Origin: Pseudoduganella aquatica
Lineage (GTDB): Bacteria; Pseudomonadota; Gammaproteobacteria; Burkholderiales; Burkholderiaceae_D
DNA length: 64,000 nucleotides
Direction of reading: 5' to 3'
Assembly (NCBI RefSeq): GCF_009857595.1
Contig: NZ_WWCU01000005.1
Span: 1 to 64,000, forward strand
Each line of letters starts with the position of its first letter. Within the stretch, counting starts at the first letter, position 1. The notes under the pieces are model-generated. The model saw nothing but the letters and a program-made list of their open reading frames with translations. It searched no databases and was not told the origin of the DNA. The position numbers and the translations under genes were made by a program. Below, piece after piece: positions 35,501 through 44,115 of this stretch.

Positions 35501-36436
35501 ATGCTGCAAACGCCCCTGACGATACAACGCCTTTACGACGACAATCGTGAAACGTTGCAGCTAGGCTGGTTCGCCGGCTTCCCCGGCGGCGAACGCCTGA
35601 TCTCGGGCGATGTGGCCTCGGCGGCCGACCAGGTCGGCCACTTGAACACCATCCACCCCGGCCGCATCCAGGTGTTCGGGCACCAGGAGATCAATTACTA
35701 CCAGCGCCTGAAGTCGCTGACGCGCGCCCACGTTATCAGCGAGCTGATCGCTGGTGGGCCGCCTGCGCTCATCATCGCGCAAGGTCTGGAAACGCCCCCC
35801 GATATCCTCGCCATCTGCGACGAAAAGAACATTCCGCTGTTTTCCACGCCATTGCCGGCGGCGCAGGTGATCGACTTCCTGCGCGTGTACCTGTCAAAGA
35901 AGCTGGCGCAGCGCATCATCATGCATGGCGTGTTCATGGATGTGCTGGGCGTGGGCGTGCTGATTACCGGCGATTCGGGCCTGGGCAAGTCGGAGCTGGG
36001 CCTGGAGCTGATTTCGCGCTCGCACGGCCTGGTGGCCGACGATGCGGTGGAGTTCGCGCGCATTGCGCCCAATATGATTGAAGGACGCTGCCCTGCCCTG
36101 CTGCAGAATCTGTTGGAAGTGCGCGGGCTGGGGCTGCTGGACATCAAGGCCATCTTCGGCGAGACGGCGGTGCGCCGCAAGATGCGCCTGAAGCTGATCG
36201 TGCACCTGGTGCGGCGCTCGGCGCTGGAGGAGGAAGTGGAGCGGCTGCCTTTCCAGTTCCCCACCGAAGACGTGCTGGGGCTGCCTATCCGCAAGGTGGT
36301 GATCCCGGTGGCGGCCGGCCGCAACATCGCGGTGCTGCTGGAGGCTGCGGTGCGCAACACCATCCTGCAACTGCGCGGCATCGATACGCTGCAGGAGTTC
36401 ATGGAGCGCCAAAGACAGGCCATGAGCGGCGACTGA
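35501..36436 (+). CDS. hprK: HPr kinase/phosphorylase
   Basis: A 311-residue HprK. The N-terminal domain (1-130) precedes the kinase core with Walker [12 protein letters not shown] (about 157-167). The capping-loop region [14 protein letters not shown] (near 208-221) and a C-terminal [13 protein letters not shown] block follow. In betaproteobacteria it phosphorylates or dephosphorylates a serine of HPr-like proteins and is usually found with ptsN. It is followed by rapZ after 71 bases. Confidence 0.94.
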   Translation: MLQTPLTIQRLYDDNRETLQLGWFAGFPGGERLISGDVASAADQVGHLNTIHPGRIQVFGHQEINYYQRLKSLTRAHVISELIAGGPPALIIAQGLETPPDILAICDEKNIPLFSTPLPAAQVIDFLRVYLSKKLAQRIIMHGVFMDVLGVGVLITGDSGLGKSELGLELISRSHGLVADDAVEFARIAPNMIEGRCPALLQNLLEVRGLGLLDIKAIFGETAVRRKMRLKLIVHLVRRSALEEEVERLPFQFPTEDVLGLPIRKVVIPVAAGRNIAVLLEAAVRNTILQLRGIDTLQEFMERQRQAMSGD

Positions 36437-36507
36437 TAAGTCGTCATCCGCCGCCAATTGGTGTGCTAACGCACCTATCGCGTAGTCTTGATGTATCATC
36501 TTCAGCT

Positions 36508-37371
36508 ATGCGTATCGTGCTCATCACCGGTATATCCGGCTCTGGAAAATCCGTCGCCCTGAATGTCCTTGAGGACACGGGCTATTATTGTGTGGACAAT
36601 CTGCCGCCGGCGCTGCTGGCGCACCTGGTGCTGCAGCTGACCGACGAGGGCACGCAGGCGCTGGCCGTGGCGGTCGACGCGCGCAGCGCCGAGTCGCTGG
36701 CCAGCTTGCCGGACGCCGTGCAGGCCCTGCGCCAGCAAGGGCATGACGTCAAGATCATGTATCTCACGGCGAACACGCATTCGCTGGTGGCGCGCTTCTC
36801 GGAAACGCGCCGCAGCCATCCCCTGTCGCATGAATTGAAGCCGGGCCAGAATCCGGCCGCGCGCCGCACGCTGATCGAATGCATCTCGGAAGAGCGCGAG
36901 CGGCTGTCGGCCATCGAGCAGCTGGGGCATGTGATTGATACCTCGGAACTGAGCGCCAACAAGCTGCGCGCCTGGATCAAAGACCTGGTGCAAAGCGAGA
37001 ACGCGCCGCTGACGCTGTTCTTCGAGTCCTTTGCTTTCAAGGTTGGCGTGCCGCTGGATGCGGACTTCGTGTTCGATGTGCGGGCGATTCCGAATCCTTA
37101 TTACGACCTGGCCCTGCGCCCGATGACGGGCCGCGACGCGCCGGTGATCGCCTTCCTGGACGCGCAGCCCAGCGCAGAGGAAATGTTCAAGGATATCCGC
37201 GACTTCGTCAGCAAGTGGCTGCCGTCGTTCAAGACCGACAACCGCAGCTATCTCACCGTGGCGGTGGGCTGCACGGGCGGGCAGCACCGCTCGGTGTATA
37301 TGGCCGAGCGGCTGGCGCGGCATTTCCATCCGACTGAGCGCGTGGTGCTGCGCCACCGCGAGCAGTCGTGA
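36508..37371 (+). CDS. rapZ: RNase adapter protein RapZ
   Basis: A 287-residue P-loop protein. Walker A is GISGSGKS at residues 8-15, and the [11 protein letters not shown] segment follows. The C-terminal domain shows [18 protein letters not shown] (near 258-275), the RapZ signature for small-metabolite/RNA binding. In enterobacteria RapZ guides RNase E to the sRNA GlmZ to control GlmS; its RNA targets in betaproteobacteria are less clear. I took ATG 36508 because the P-loop then starts as in the family. Its stop abuts the stop of the convergent hydrolase gene with no gap. Confidence 0.93.
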   Translation: MRIVLITGISGSGKSVALNVLEDTGYYCVDNLPPALLAHLVLQLTDEGTQALAVAVDARSAESLASLPDAVQALRQQGHDVKIMYLTANTHSLVARFSETRRSHPLSHELKPGQNPAARRTLIECISEERERLSAIEQLGHVIDTSELSANKLRAWIKDLVQSENAPLTLFFESFAFKVGVPLDADFVFDVRAIPNPYYDLALRPMTGRDAPVIAFLDAQPSAEEMFKDIRDFVSKWLPSFKTDNRSYLTVAVGCTGGQHRSVYMAERLARHFHPTERVVLRHREQS

Positions 37372-38451
37372 TCACAGGTGGCGCAGGGGATGCGCGTGCG
37401 CCGGCCACGGCGGCGCGAAGAATGCATCCACCATCTCCTGCGTGACGTCCTCCAGCGTGGCGGGCGACCATTTCGGCGCGTTGTCCTTGTCGATGACCAG
37501 CGCGCGCACGCCCTCCAGCACTTCTCCATGTTCGAAATTGCGGCGCACCAGGTTGCGCTCCATGCGCAGGCAGTCCGCCACGTCCATCTGCGCGCCGCGG
37601 TTCAATAGCTCCAGCGTGACGCACATCATCAGCGGCGAACGGCTTTGCATGGCCTTCAGCGCCTTCTGCGCAAAGGCGCCCTCGTCGCCGGCCAGCGAGG
37701 CCATGATGGCCGCCACGCTGTCCAGCGCGAAGTGGCGCTCGATGGCGGCGCGCTCCGTTTCCAGCACACCAGCGCCAGCACTGCCAGCAGCGCCTGCAAA
37801 GGCCGCAATCGCATCGCGCAGGCCTGCGCCGGGCGTGGCCTGCAGCAGCTCGCCCAGCGCGCTCCAGCGGGCCTCGGGCACGTAGTAGTCCGCCAGGCCC
37901 ACGTAGAGCGCGTCGGCGGCGCCCACGGTCAGTCCGGTGAGGCCCAGGTAGCGCCCCAGGCTGCCCGGCGCGTGCGACAGGAAATGGCTGCCGCCCACGT
38001 CCGGGAACAGGCCGATGTTCACTTCCGGCATGGCCATCTTGGTACGGTCCGTCACGATGCGCACGCCGCAGCCGGGGCCGCCCTGCGAGATGCCCATGCC
38101 GCCGCCCATCACCACGCCGTCCATTAATGCGATATACGGTTTAGGGTAATAGTGGATCAGGTGGTTGAGGGCATATTCCTCGGTGAAGAAGTCCTCCAGC
38201 AGCGCGCTGCCTCCCTGCGGCGTGGCGTTCCCCACTTCATGGAAGAAGCGGATGTCGCCGCCGGCGCAAAAGGCCTTCTCGCTGCTGCTGCGGATGACGA
38301 CGGCGGCCACGGCGCTGTCGTCGCGCCAGGCCAGCAGGGCGGCGGTCAGCGCGCGCACCATGTCGAGGGAGAGGGAGTTGAGCGCCTTGGGGCGGTCGAG
38401 GGTGATGATGCCGGCGCCGTTGGCAACCTGGGTGATGACGTGCTCGCTCAT
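37372..38451 (-). CDS. 3-hydroxyisobutyryl-CoA hydrolase (crotonase family)
   Basis: A 359-residue crotonase-fold protein. The length, AGGDIRFFHE near residue 65 and MGGGMGISQGGP near 112 (then MPEVNIGLFPDVGGSHFLS) are those of HIBCH/Ech-type hydrolases rather than ordinary 260-residue hydratases. It would cleave 3-hydroxyisobutyryl-CoA in valine breakdown. No other valine genes adjoin it. It lies between ptsN-hprK-rapZ and hpf-rpoN, groups that are commonly adjacent, so it marks a rearrangement point. The stops of rapZ and this gene touch. Confidence 0.85.
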   Translation of the reverse strand: MSEHVITQVANGAGIITLDRPKALNSLSLDMVRALTAALLAWRDDSAVAAVVIRSSSEKAFCAGGDIRFFHEVGNATPQGGSALLEDFFTEEYALNHLIHYYPKPYIALMDGVVMGGGMGISQGGPGCGVRIVTDRTKMAMPEVNIGLFPDVGGSHFLSHAPGSLGRYLGLTGLTVGAADALYVGLADYYVPEARWSALGELLQATPGAGLRDAIAAFAGAAGSAGAGVLETERAAIERHFALDSVAAIMASLAGDEGAFAQKALKAMQSRSPLMMCVTLELLNRGAQMDVADCLRMERNLVRRNFEHGEVLEGVRALVIDKDNAPKWSPATLEDVTQEMVDAFFAPPWPAHAHPLRHL

Positions 38452-38501
38452 GGCTGATTGTCTCTATGATTGTTAGACAGCCATTTTAGCGCGGGCGCAA
38501 A

Positions 38502-38524
38502 AAAGGGCGCCAGATGCGCCCTTT
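38502..38524 (-). terminator. Intrinsic terminator after hpf
   Basis: AAAGGGCGC-ATCTG-GCGCCCTTT is a perfect 9-bp hairpin on the minus strand followed by a T run. It closes the kdsD-to-hpf run, 22 bases past the hpf stop. Confidence 0.85.
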
Positions 38525-38546
38525 GTTGGGAGTGCCGGTGACCGTC

Positions 38547-38903
38547 TTATGCGGTGGCGGCTGGCTCGTAGGTGTCCGGGAGATGCTTGATGGCGTCGTG
38601 GCCATGCTCCTGCACTTTGGCCTTGTACTTCATGACTTGGCGGTCCAGTTTGTCGATCAGCGTATCGATGGCAGCATACAGGTCTTGCGACAGGCTTTCC
38701 ACGTACACAGTCTTGCCGGACATGCGCAGGTTGATCTCGGCTTTTTGCCTTTTGTCTTTCTCGGTGAGGTTATCTACAGTCAGGATGACAGCAATATCAA
38801 TAACTTGATCGAAATGGCGCTTTACCCGTTCCAGCTTGTTCTGCACGTATTCACGGATGGCGGGGGTCACTTCGAGATGATGTCCACTGATGGTGAGATT
38901 CAT
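38547..38903 (-). CDS. hpf: Ribosome hibernation promoting factor (short form)
   Basis: A 118-residue protein of the HPF/YfiA fold. It begins [20 protein letters not shown] and shows the [14 protein letters not shown] and [14 protein letters not shown] strands of the beta-alpha-beta-beta-beta-alpha domain. It would sit in the mRNA channel of idle ribosomes. There is no long C-terminal dimerisation domain. ATG 38903 has AGGAG 6 bases upstream. It follows rpoN, the classic order. Confidence 0.93.
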   Translation of the reverse strand: MNLTISGHHLEVTPAIREYVQNKLERVKRHFDQVIDIAVILTVDNLTEKDKRQKAEINLRMSGKTVYVESLSQDLYAAIDTLIDKLDRQVMKYKAKVQEHGHDAIKHLPDTYEPAATA

Positions 38904-38972
38904 ACACACTCCTAAAGATAAGGGCTCATGCGCTATCGAATGTTATTTGAGCGCAGGGGAACCCAAGTAAAA

Positions 38973-40457
38973 CTACAAAGCTTTACGCAGACTTACCGGA
39001 GGGATTTTCAAGGCTTCGCGATATTTGGCAACAGTCCGTCGCGCAATTACCATGCCCTGTTCTCCCAGCATGTCCGCAATCTTACTGTCGGATAAAGGAT
39101 TTTTCGGGTCTTCTGCTCCTGTCAGTTGCACTATCAGCGCCCGTATCGCCGTCGAGGATGCTTCTCCTCCTGCTTCGGTGGCGACGTGGCTGCCAAAGAA
39201 ATATTTCAACTCAAACATCCCATGCGGAGTCAGCATGTATTTCTGAGTTGTTACCCGAGAAATAGTGCTCTCGTGTAGTCCCAGTGTATCAGCAATTTCA
39301 CGCAACACAAGGGGTCTCATGGCAACCGCGCCATGGCTGAAAAAGTTCTTTTGTCTTTCTACTATCGCTTGCGCCACGCGCAGTATCGTGTCGAAACGCT
39401 GGCGCATATTCTTGATCAGCCACTTGGCTTCCTGCAGCTGCGCGCCCATGGCCGACTCGCCTTTTCCCTGCTTGAGCATGTTGGCGTACAGCGCGTTCAC
39501 GCGCAGGCGCGGCATCACGTCGTTGTTCAACGAGACCTGCCAGCCATTGCGCGCCTTCTTCACGATCACGTCCGGCACCACGTAGTCGGACACGTCGGAA
39601 GCGAACTCGGCGCCCGGGTGCGGGTTGCACTGGCGGATCACCGCTTGCGCTTCGCGCAGGTCTTCGTCGTCGCAATCAAGGGCTTTTTTCAGCTTGTTGA
39701 ATTCGCGCTGCGCGAACCAGGCCAAGTGCTTTTCCACGATGCAGATGGCCATGCGTCGCGTGACCAGCGGCACGCCGGGCATGCGCTTGATCTGCAGCGC
39801 CAGGCACTCGGAGGCGCTGCGCGCGCCCACGCCGATGGGGTCGAAACTTTGCAGCAGGGTCAGTGCCGTTTGCAGCTCCTCCAGCTCCACGTCCGCCTCT
39901 TCCGGCAGGCGCGCATGGATCTCCTCCAGCGGCTCTTCCAGGTAGCCGTTCTCGTCCAGCGCGTCGATGATCAGCTCCATCAGCACGCGGTCGCGCGGCT
40001 GCTGCACGGTCACGCGCATCTGCTCCATGAGGTGCTCGCGCAAGGTGCAGTGGCTCGCTTCGAGCTGCGGGCGCGAGTCCTCGTCGTCCGGCGCCTTGCT
40101 GCGGCCGGCGTCGCTCCAGTCGGTGTCGGCCTCGGCGCCGCTGGCGCTGTCGCCGCCGGCGCCGTCGAAGGGGTCGCCCTCGCCGGCCGGCGCGCTGTCC
40201 TGCGCCGGCGCGCCCACGTCGGCCGGCGACGCGTCGGCGCCGTCGGACTGGGTCTGGTTGATGGCGCCGTCGCCGAGCAGGCGCAGCGAGCGGTCCAGCG
40301 GATCATCCAGGCGCTCCAGCAGCGGGTTCTCGCCCAGCAGCTGTTCCAGTTCCTGGTGCAGCTCCAGCGTGGACAGCTGCAGCAATCGGATCGACTGCTG
40401 CAGTTGCGGCGTCAGCGCCAGGTGCTGAGAGGTGCGGAGTTGCAGTGACTGTTTCAT
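38973..40457 (-). CDS. rpoN: RNA polymerase sigma-54 factor
   Basis: A 494-residue sigma-54. Region I ([19 protein letters not shown]) is Gln/Leu-rich, and an acidic, low-complexity region II (about 55-125) follows. The core-binding region III and the C-terminal DNA-binding part with HTH ([19 protein letters not shown]) and the RpoN box [10 protein letters not shown] (near 474) are intact. It directs transcription from -24/-12 promoters in concert with activator ATPases. It is flanked by lptB (16 bases upstream) and hpf. A matching promoter is seen ahead of ptsN. Confidence 0.97.
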   Translation of the reverse strand: MKQSLQLRTSQHLALTPQLQQSIRLLQLSTLELHQELEQLLGENPLLERLDDPLDRSLRLLGDGAINQTQSDGADASPADVGAPAQDSAPAGEGDPFDGAGGDSASGAEADTDWSDAGRSKAPDDEDSRPQLEASHCTLREHLMEQMRVTVQQPRDRVLMELIIDALDENGYLEEPLEEIHARLPEEADVELEELQTALTLLQSFDPIGVGARSASECLALQIKRMPGVPLVTRRMAICIVEKHLAWFAQREFNKLKKALDCDDEDLREAQAVIRQCNPHPGAEFASDVSDYVVPDVIVKKARNGWQVSLNNDVMPRLRVNALYANMLKQGKGESAMGAQLQEAKWLIKNMRQRFDTILRVAQAIVERQKNFFSHGAVAMRPLVLREIADTLGLHESTISRVTTQKYMLTPHGMFELKYFFGSHVATEAGGEASSTAIRALIVQLTGAEDPKNPLSDSKIADMLGEQGMVIARRTVAKYREALKIPPVSLRKAL

Positions 40458-40472
40458 GGGCTGGTTCAGGAA

Positions 40473-41243
40473 TTACATGCGGAAGTGTTCGCCCAGGTAG
40501 ACGCGCCGCACCGATTCATCGGCGATGATGTCGTCCGGACGGCCGGACGCCAGCACGCTGCCCTGGTTAATGATGTAGGCGCGGTCGCAAATGCCCAGCG
40601 TCTCGCGCACGTTATGGTCGGTGATCAGCACGCCGATGCCGCGCTCCTTGAGGAAGCGCACGATGCGCTGGATCTCGATCACGGCGATCGGATCGACGCC
40701 CGCGAATGGCTCGTCCAGCAGCACGAAGCGCGGGTTGGTGGCCAGCGCGCGCGCAATCTCCACCCGGCGGCGCTCGCCGCCCGACAGCGACAGCGCGGCG
40801 TTCTCGCGCAGCTTCTCGATCTGCAGGTCGGCCAGCAGGCGGTCCAGGCGCTCATTGATCTCCTGCTTGGTCAGCGCCTTGCCGTTGACCTTCTGGATCT
40901 CCAGCACGGCGCGGATATTCTCCTCCACCGTCAGCTTGCGGAACACCGAAGCCTCCTGCGGCAGGTAGGACAGGCCCAGGGTGGCGCGCTGGTGGATGGG
41001 CATGCTCGACACGTCCACGCCGGCGATGTCGATGCTGCCCGCGTCGGACGGCACCAGGCCCACGATCATGTAGAAGGAGGTGGTCTTGCCGGCGCCGTTA
41101 GGCCCCAGCAGGCCCACCACTTCGCCGCATTCGACCTGCAGCGACACGTCGTGCACCACCTGGCGCTTGCCGTAGGACTTCTGCAGTCCGCGCACCACCA
41201 GGGTGCTGGTGCAGCTTGCTTCCATTGCGTCGGCCATCGTCAT
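40473..41243 (-). CDS. lptB: LPS export ABC transporter ATP-binding protein
   Basis: A 256-residue ABC ATPase of the LptB2FG lipopolysaccharide exporter. Walker A is [10 protein letters not shown] (about 46-55), the signature LSGGERRR is near 148, and Walker [14 protein letters not shown] is near 168. The partners LptF and LptG are not in the window, which is normal because they are usually encoded elsewhere. The start overlaps the lptA stop by 4 bases. It sits between lptA and rpoN. Confidence 0.95.
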   Translation of the reverse strand: MTMADAMEASCTSTLVVRGLQKSYGKRQVVHDVSLQVECGEVVGLLGPNGAGKTTSFYMIVGLVPSDAGSIDIAGVDVSSMPIHQRATLGLSYLPQEASVFRKLTVEENIRAVLEIQKVNGKALTKQEINERLDRLLADLQIEKLRENAALSLSGGERRRVEIARALATNPRFVLLDEPFAGVDPIAVIEIQRIVRFLKERGIGVLITDHNVRETLGICDRAYIINQGSVLASGRPDDIIADESVRRVYLGEHFRM

Positions 41244-41839
41244 TTCCCCGCTGCCGGCTGCTGCGCCGGCGCAGCCTGGGTGGCCGATGCGGCCGGCGGC
41301 GGCGGACGCTTGGACGACGGCTGTATCACCATGGTGCCGCGGCCGGCGCCCGGCTTGCTATCGCCGGTGGGCGAGTTCTTCACACTGAAGAATTCCTTGC
41401 GGCTGTCGTAGAAGATGAATTCGCCGTCCACCTCGTCGCTCGGCTTGCTGCCTTCCAGGCGGCGCACCTTGGCCTTGGTGTACAGGCGCACCAGCTCGCT
41501 CTTGCCGTCGTATTCAATGCGTTCGGCTTCGCCTTCTATCCATTGTTCGCCTTCGCCGTCGCGCTTCTGGCGGAAGGTGGCAGGCTTGCCCGGCACGCTG
41601 GTCAGCGTGACGTACTGGTACTCCTCCGGGTCCTGCGTGACGACGGCCTTGGAGGCCTTCATCTGCAAGGTGCCGCGGGTGAGGATCACGTTGCCGGTGA
41701 AGGTGCGGATCTGCTTCACGTCGTCCACGTCCACCTGGTCGAACTTGATTTCGGTGGGCTTGTAGGAGTCGGCCTTTTCAGCCTGGGCCAGCCCGGCCGC
41801 GCACAGCAGCAGGGCCGAGATCAGAATTTTTTTCATCAT
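41240..41839 (-). CDS. lptA: Periplasmic LPS transport protein
   Basis: A 199-residue OstA-fold protein. A signal peptide ([20 protein letters not shown]) leads, followed by beta-jellyroll repeats. The [22 protein letters not shown] segment is the family landmark (about 48-69). The C-terminal 40 residues are Pro/Ala/Lys-rich and probably flexible. LptA bridges LptC and LptD across the periplasm. It is coupled to lptB and follows lptC by 22 bases. Confidence 0.92.
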   Translation of the reverse strand: MMKKILISALLLCAAGLAQAEKADSYKPTEIKFDQVDVDDVKQIRTFTGNVILTRGTLQMKASKAVVTQDPEEYQYVTLTSVPGKPATFRQKRDGEGEQWIEGEAERIEYDGKSELVRLYTKAKVRRLEGSKPSDEVDGEFIFYDSRKEFFSVKNSPTGDSKPGAGRGTMVIQPSSKRPPPPAASATQAAPAQQPAAGK

Positions 41840-41861
41840 AGTCCATTCATTCGTTCGTTCA

Positions 41862-42455
41862 TCAATGCGTTTTTGCCGGCGGATACACGATGCTGCCGCG
41901 TCCCTGCAGCTGCACCTGGCGCGTGGCGTTGTTGGCCTTCATGCCGGTGCCGCTGGCCGTGGCGCCGCCCTGCACCAGCTGCACCGGCTGGTCGGTTTCC
42001 ATGCGGTCCTCGTCCGGATACACCGTCAGCGCCGGCGTGGTGATCTGCATCGCCTGGCTCTTGCCCTGCGCCGCGCGGTCGATCTGCACATTGCCTTTCA
42101 ACTGCACGCGCGAGTTGTTTTCGTCCACGCGCGCGTGGTCCGCCTTCATGTCCATGGGCGGGTGCGTGCTGCTCAGGTTGCGCACCACCGGCTTGTCGAT
42201 TTCCGATGCGTCGTCGATGGGACGGTGCACCAGCTTGTCGCCGGACACGATGTAGCTCGGCTTGCCGTCCTTGGCCATGCGCACCACGCTGAACTGCTCG
42301 ATGATGTAATCGGGCTCGTTCAGGCGCTTATCGGCCAGCATGTCCTCTTCGCCGCGGTTCATCAGCTGAAGCAACCAGAAGGTGCCGAAAGCAACAAAGA
42401 CCCCGATCACCAGGGTCATGCTCAGGCGCCAGCGGTGCGCGGTTCGTTTACGCAT
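41862..42455 (-). CDS. lptC: LPS export protein LptC
   Basis: A 197-residue bitopic protein. One N-terminal membrane helix (about 13-31) is followed by a periplasmic OstA-type jellyroll. Within it lie a DYIIEQFSVVRM start, then an ADHARVDENNSRVQLKGNVQID repeat (about 108-129, split by its own turns). It recruits LPS from LptB2FG and hands it to LptA. It lies between kdsC (11 bases) and lptA. Length matches E. coli LptC (191). Confidence 0.92.
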   Translation of the reverse strand: MRKRTAHRWRLSMTLVIGVFVAFGTFWLLQLMNRGEEDMLADKRLNEPDYIIEQFSVVRMAKDGKPSYIVSGDKLVHRPIDDASEIDKPVVRNLSSTHPPMDMKADHARVDENNSRVQLKGNVQIDRAAQGKSQAMQITTPALTVYPDEDRMETDQPVQLVQGGATASGTGMKANNATRQVQLQGRGSIVYPPAKTH

Positions 42456-42466
42456 TAGCTACCCCC

Positions 42467-43006
42467 TCAGACCAGGAACTGGGCCATGACCTTGTCGTAA
42501 TTGCCGGTGGCGCGCAGCACGAACTCGCACACCTCGCGCACCGCGCCGCGGCCGCCATGCGCCTCGGTCACATGGTGCACGCGGCTCAGCACATCGGCGC
42601 GGCCGTTGGGCACGCCCACGGCGAAGCCCACGCGTTTCAATATCGTCAGGTCCACCACGTCGTCGCCGATAAAGCCCACCTCGTCCGCGCCCAGGCCGGT
42701 CTTGGCCAGCAGGTCGTTGAACGGGGTCAGCTTGTCGTGGCCGCCCTGGTGCACGAACTCGATGCCCAGGTCCTTGGCGCGGGCCGTCACCTGCGGCGAA
42801 CGGCGCGCGCTGATGATGGCGGTCAGGATGCCGGCTTCCTGCAGCAGCTTGATGCCCAGGCCGTCGTGCACATTGAAGGTCTTCATCACTTCGCCGTCCG
42901 GGCCGTAGTGCAGGCTGCCGTCGGTGAGCACGCCGTCCACGTCGAAGATCATCAGCTTGATCTTGGCGGCGCGCGCCACGTTTTCCAGGTTGTAGGCTTG
43001 GTTCAT
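42467..43006 (-). CDS. kdsC: 3-deoxy-manno-octulosonate-8-phosphatase
   Basis: A 179-residue HAD-superfamily phosphatase without a cap domain. The nucleophile motif is FDVDGVLTDG with Asp-22 and Asp-24, motif II Ser/Thr is in TAIISARRS, and the C-terminal FIGDDVVDLTIL gives the metal-binding acids. It removes phosphate from Kdo-8-phosphate, the step before CMP-Kdo activation. kdsD lies one base upstream, so the two are translated together. Confidence 0.94.
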   Translation of the reverse strand: MNQAYNLENVARAAKIKLMIFDVDGVLTDGSLHYGPDGEVMKTFNVHDGLGIKLLQEAGILTAIISARRSPQVTARAKDLGIEFVHQGGHDKLTPFNDLLAKTGLGADEVGFIGDDVVDLTILKRVGFAVGVPNGRADVLSRVHHVTEAHGGRGAVREVCEFVLRATGNYDKVMAQFLV

Positions 43007-43007
43007 C

Positions 43008-44030
43008 TCAGATCACCTTGGCGCGGGTCAGGTCGTGGATATGCAGCGCGCCGGCCAGCTTGCCGTCGGCGTCCACCACCAGCATCTGGTTGATGCGGAA
43101 CTGCTCCATGATGGCGACGGCATCCACCGCCAGCTTATCAGGCGAAATGCTGCGCGGATTGGCGTGCATCACATCGCGGATGATCACTTTGCTGAAATCC
43201 TGCACTTTTTCTATCATGCGGCGCAAATCGCCGTCGGTGAACACGCCCACCGGGCGCTTGTCGGCATCGACGATGGCGGTCATGCCCATGCCCTTCTGGG
43301 TGATTTCCAGCAGCGCGTCCGGCAGGCGGGTGTCCAGGCCCACGGCCGGGATGGCGTCGCCGCTGCGCATGACGTCGCGCACATGGGTCAGCAGGCGGCG
43401 GCCCAGGGCGCCGCCCGGGTGCGAGCGCGCGAAGTCTTCTTCCTTGAAGCCGCGCAGGTCCAGCAGCGCCACGGCCAGCGCGTCGCCCAGCGCCAGGGTC
43501 ACGGTGGTGCTGGCGGTGGGCGCCAGGTTCATCGGGCAGGCTTCCTTGTCGACCGACACGTCCAGGTGCACGTCGGCCAGCTTGGCCAGGCTGGAGCCGG
43601 GCTTGCCGGTCATGGAAATGAGGGTGCTGCCCATGCGCTTGACCACCGGCAGGATGGCCATCAGTTCCGAGCTTTCGCCGGAATAGGAGATGGCGATAAA
43701 GGCGTCCTCGGGCGTGACCATGCCCAGGTCGCCGTGCGCGGCTTCGGCAGGATGCACGAACAGGGCCGGGGTGCCGGTCGAGGCCAGGGTGGCGGCGATC
43801 TTGCGCGCGATATGGCCGGATTTGCCGATGCCGGACACCACAACGCGACCTTTGCAGTTCAGCAACAACGCGACCGCCTTGCCGACGCTGTCGTCGGTGG
43901 CCAGGCGCGCGTGCATGGCGATGATGGCGTCCGCCTCGATCCGCAGGGTTTCTCGGGCCAGCGCCAGCGCGCGTTCGGCCGTATTGTTGTCAAAAGCTTT
44001 CAGCATGGGATTTCCATCGGTTACACTCAT
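43008..44030 (-). CDS. kdsD: D-arabinose 5-phosphate isomerase
   Basis: A KpsF/GutQ-type isomerase that makes arabinose 5-phosphate for Kdo. The SIS sugar-isomerase domain spans about 45-180 (VVVSGIGKSGHIARKIAA, then ISYSGESSEL). Two CBS domains span about 205-335 (DVMRSGDAIPAV and DVMHANPRSISP). I used ATG 44030 (340 residues); the ATG at 44006 (332 residues) has a slightly better purine stretch and is closer to the usual length. It is divergent from the CPA2 antiporter and is first of the Kdo/LPS run. Confidence 0.93.
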   Translation of the reverse strand: MSVTDGNPMLKAFDNNTAERALALARETLRIEADAIIAMHARLATDDSVGKAVALLLNCKGRVVVSGIGKSGHIARKIAATLASTGTPALFVHPAEAAHGDLGMVTPEDAFIAISYSGESSELMAILPVVKRMGSTLISMTGKPGSSLAKLADVHLDVSVDKEACPMNLAPTASTTVTLALGDALAVALLDLRGFKEEDFARSHPGGALGRRLLTHVRDVMRSGDAIPAVGLDTRLPDALLEITQKGMGMTAIVDADKRPVGVFTDGDLRRMIEKVQDFSKVIIRDVMHANPRSISPDKLAVDAVAIMEQFRINQMLVVDADGKLAGALHIHDLTRAKVI

Positions 44031-44115
44031 GCCGGAAGTATAGCCGAATTGCGAAAGCAAAAAACTTGCCAGTCCCAACAAACAACGGGATCGGCTGCTG
44101 ACCTGGAACCGCCGC

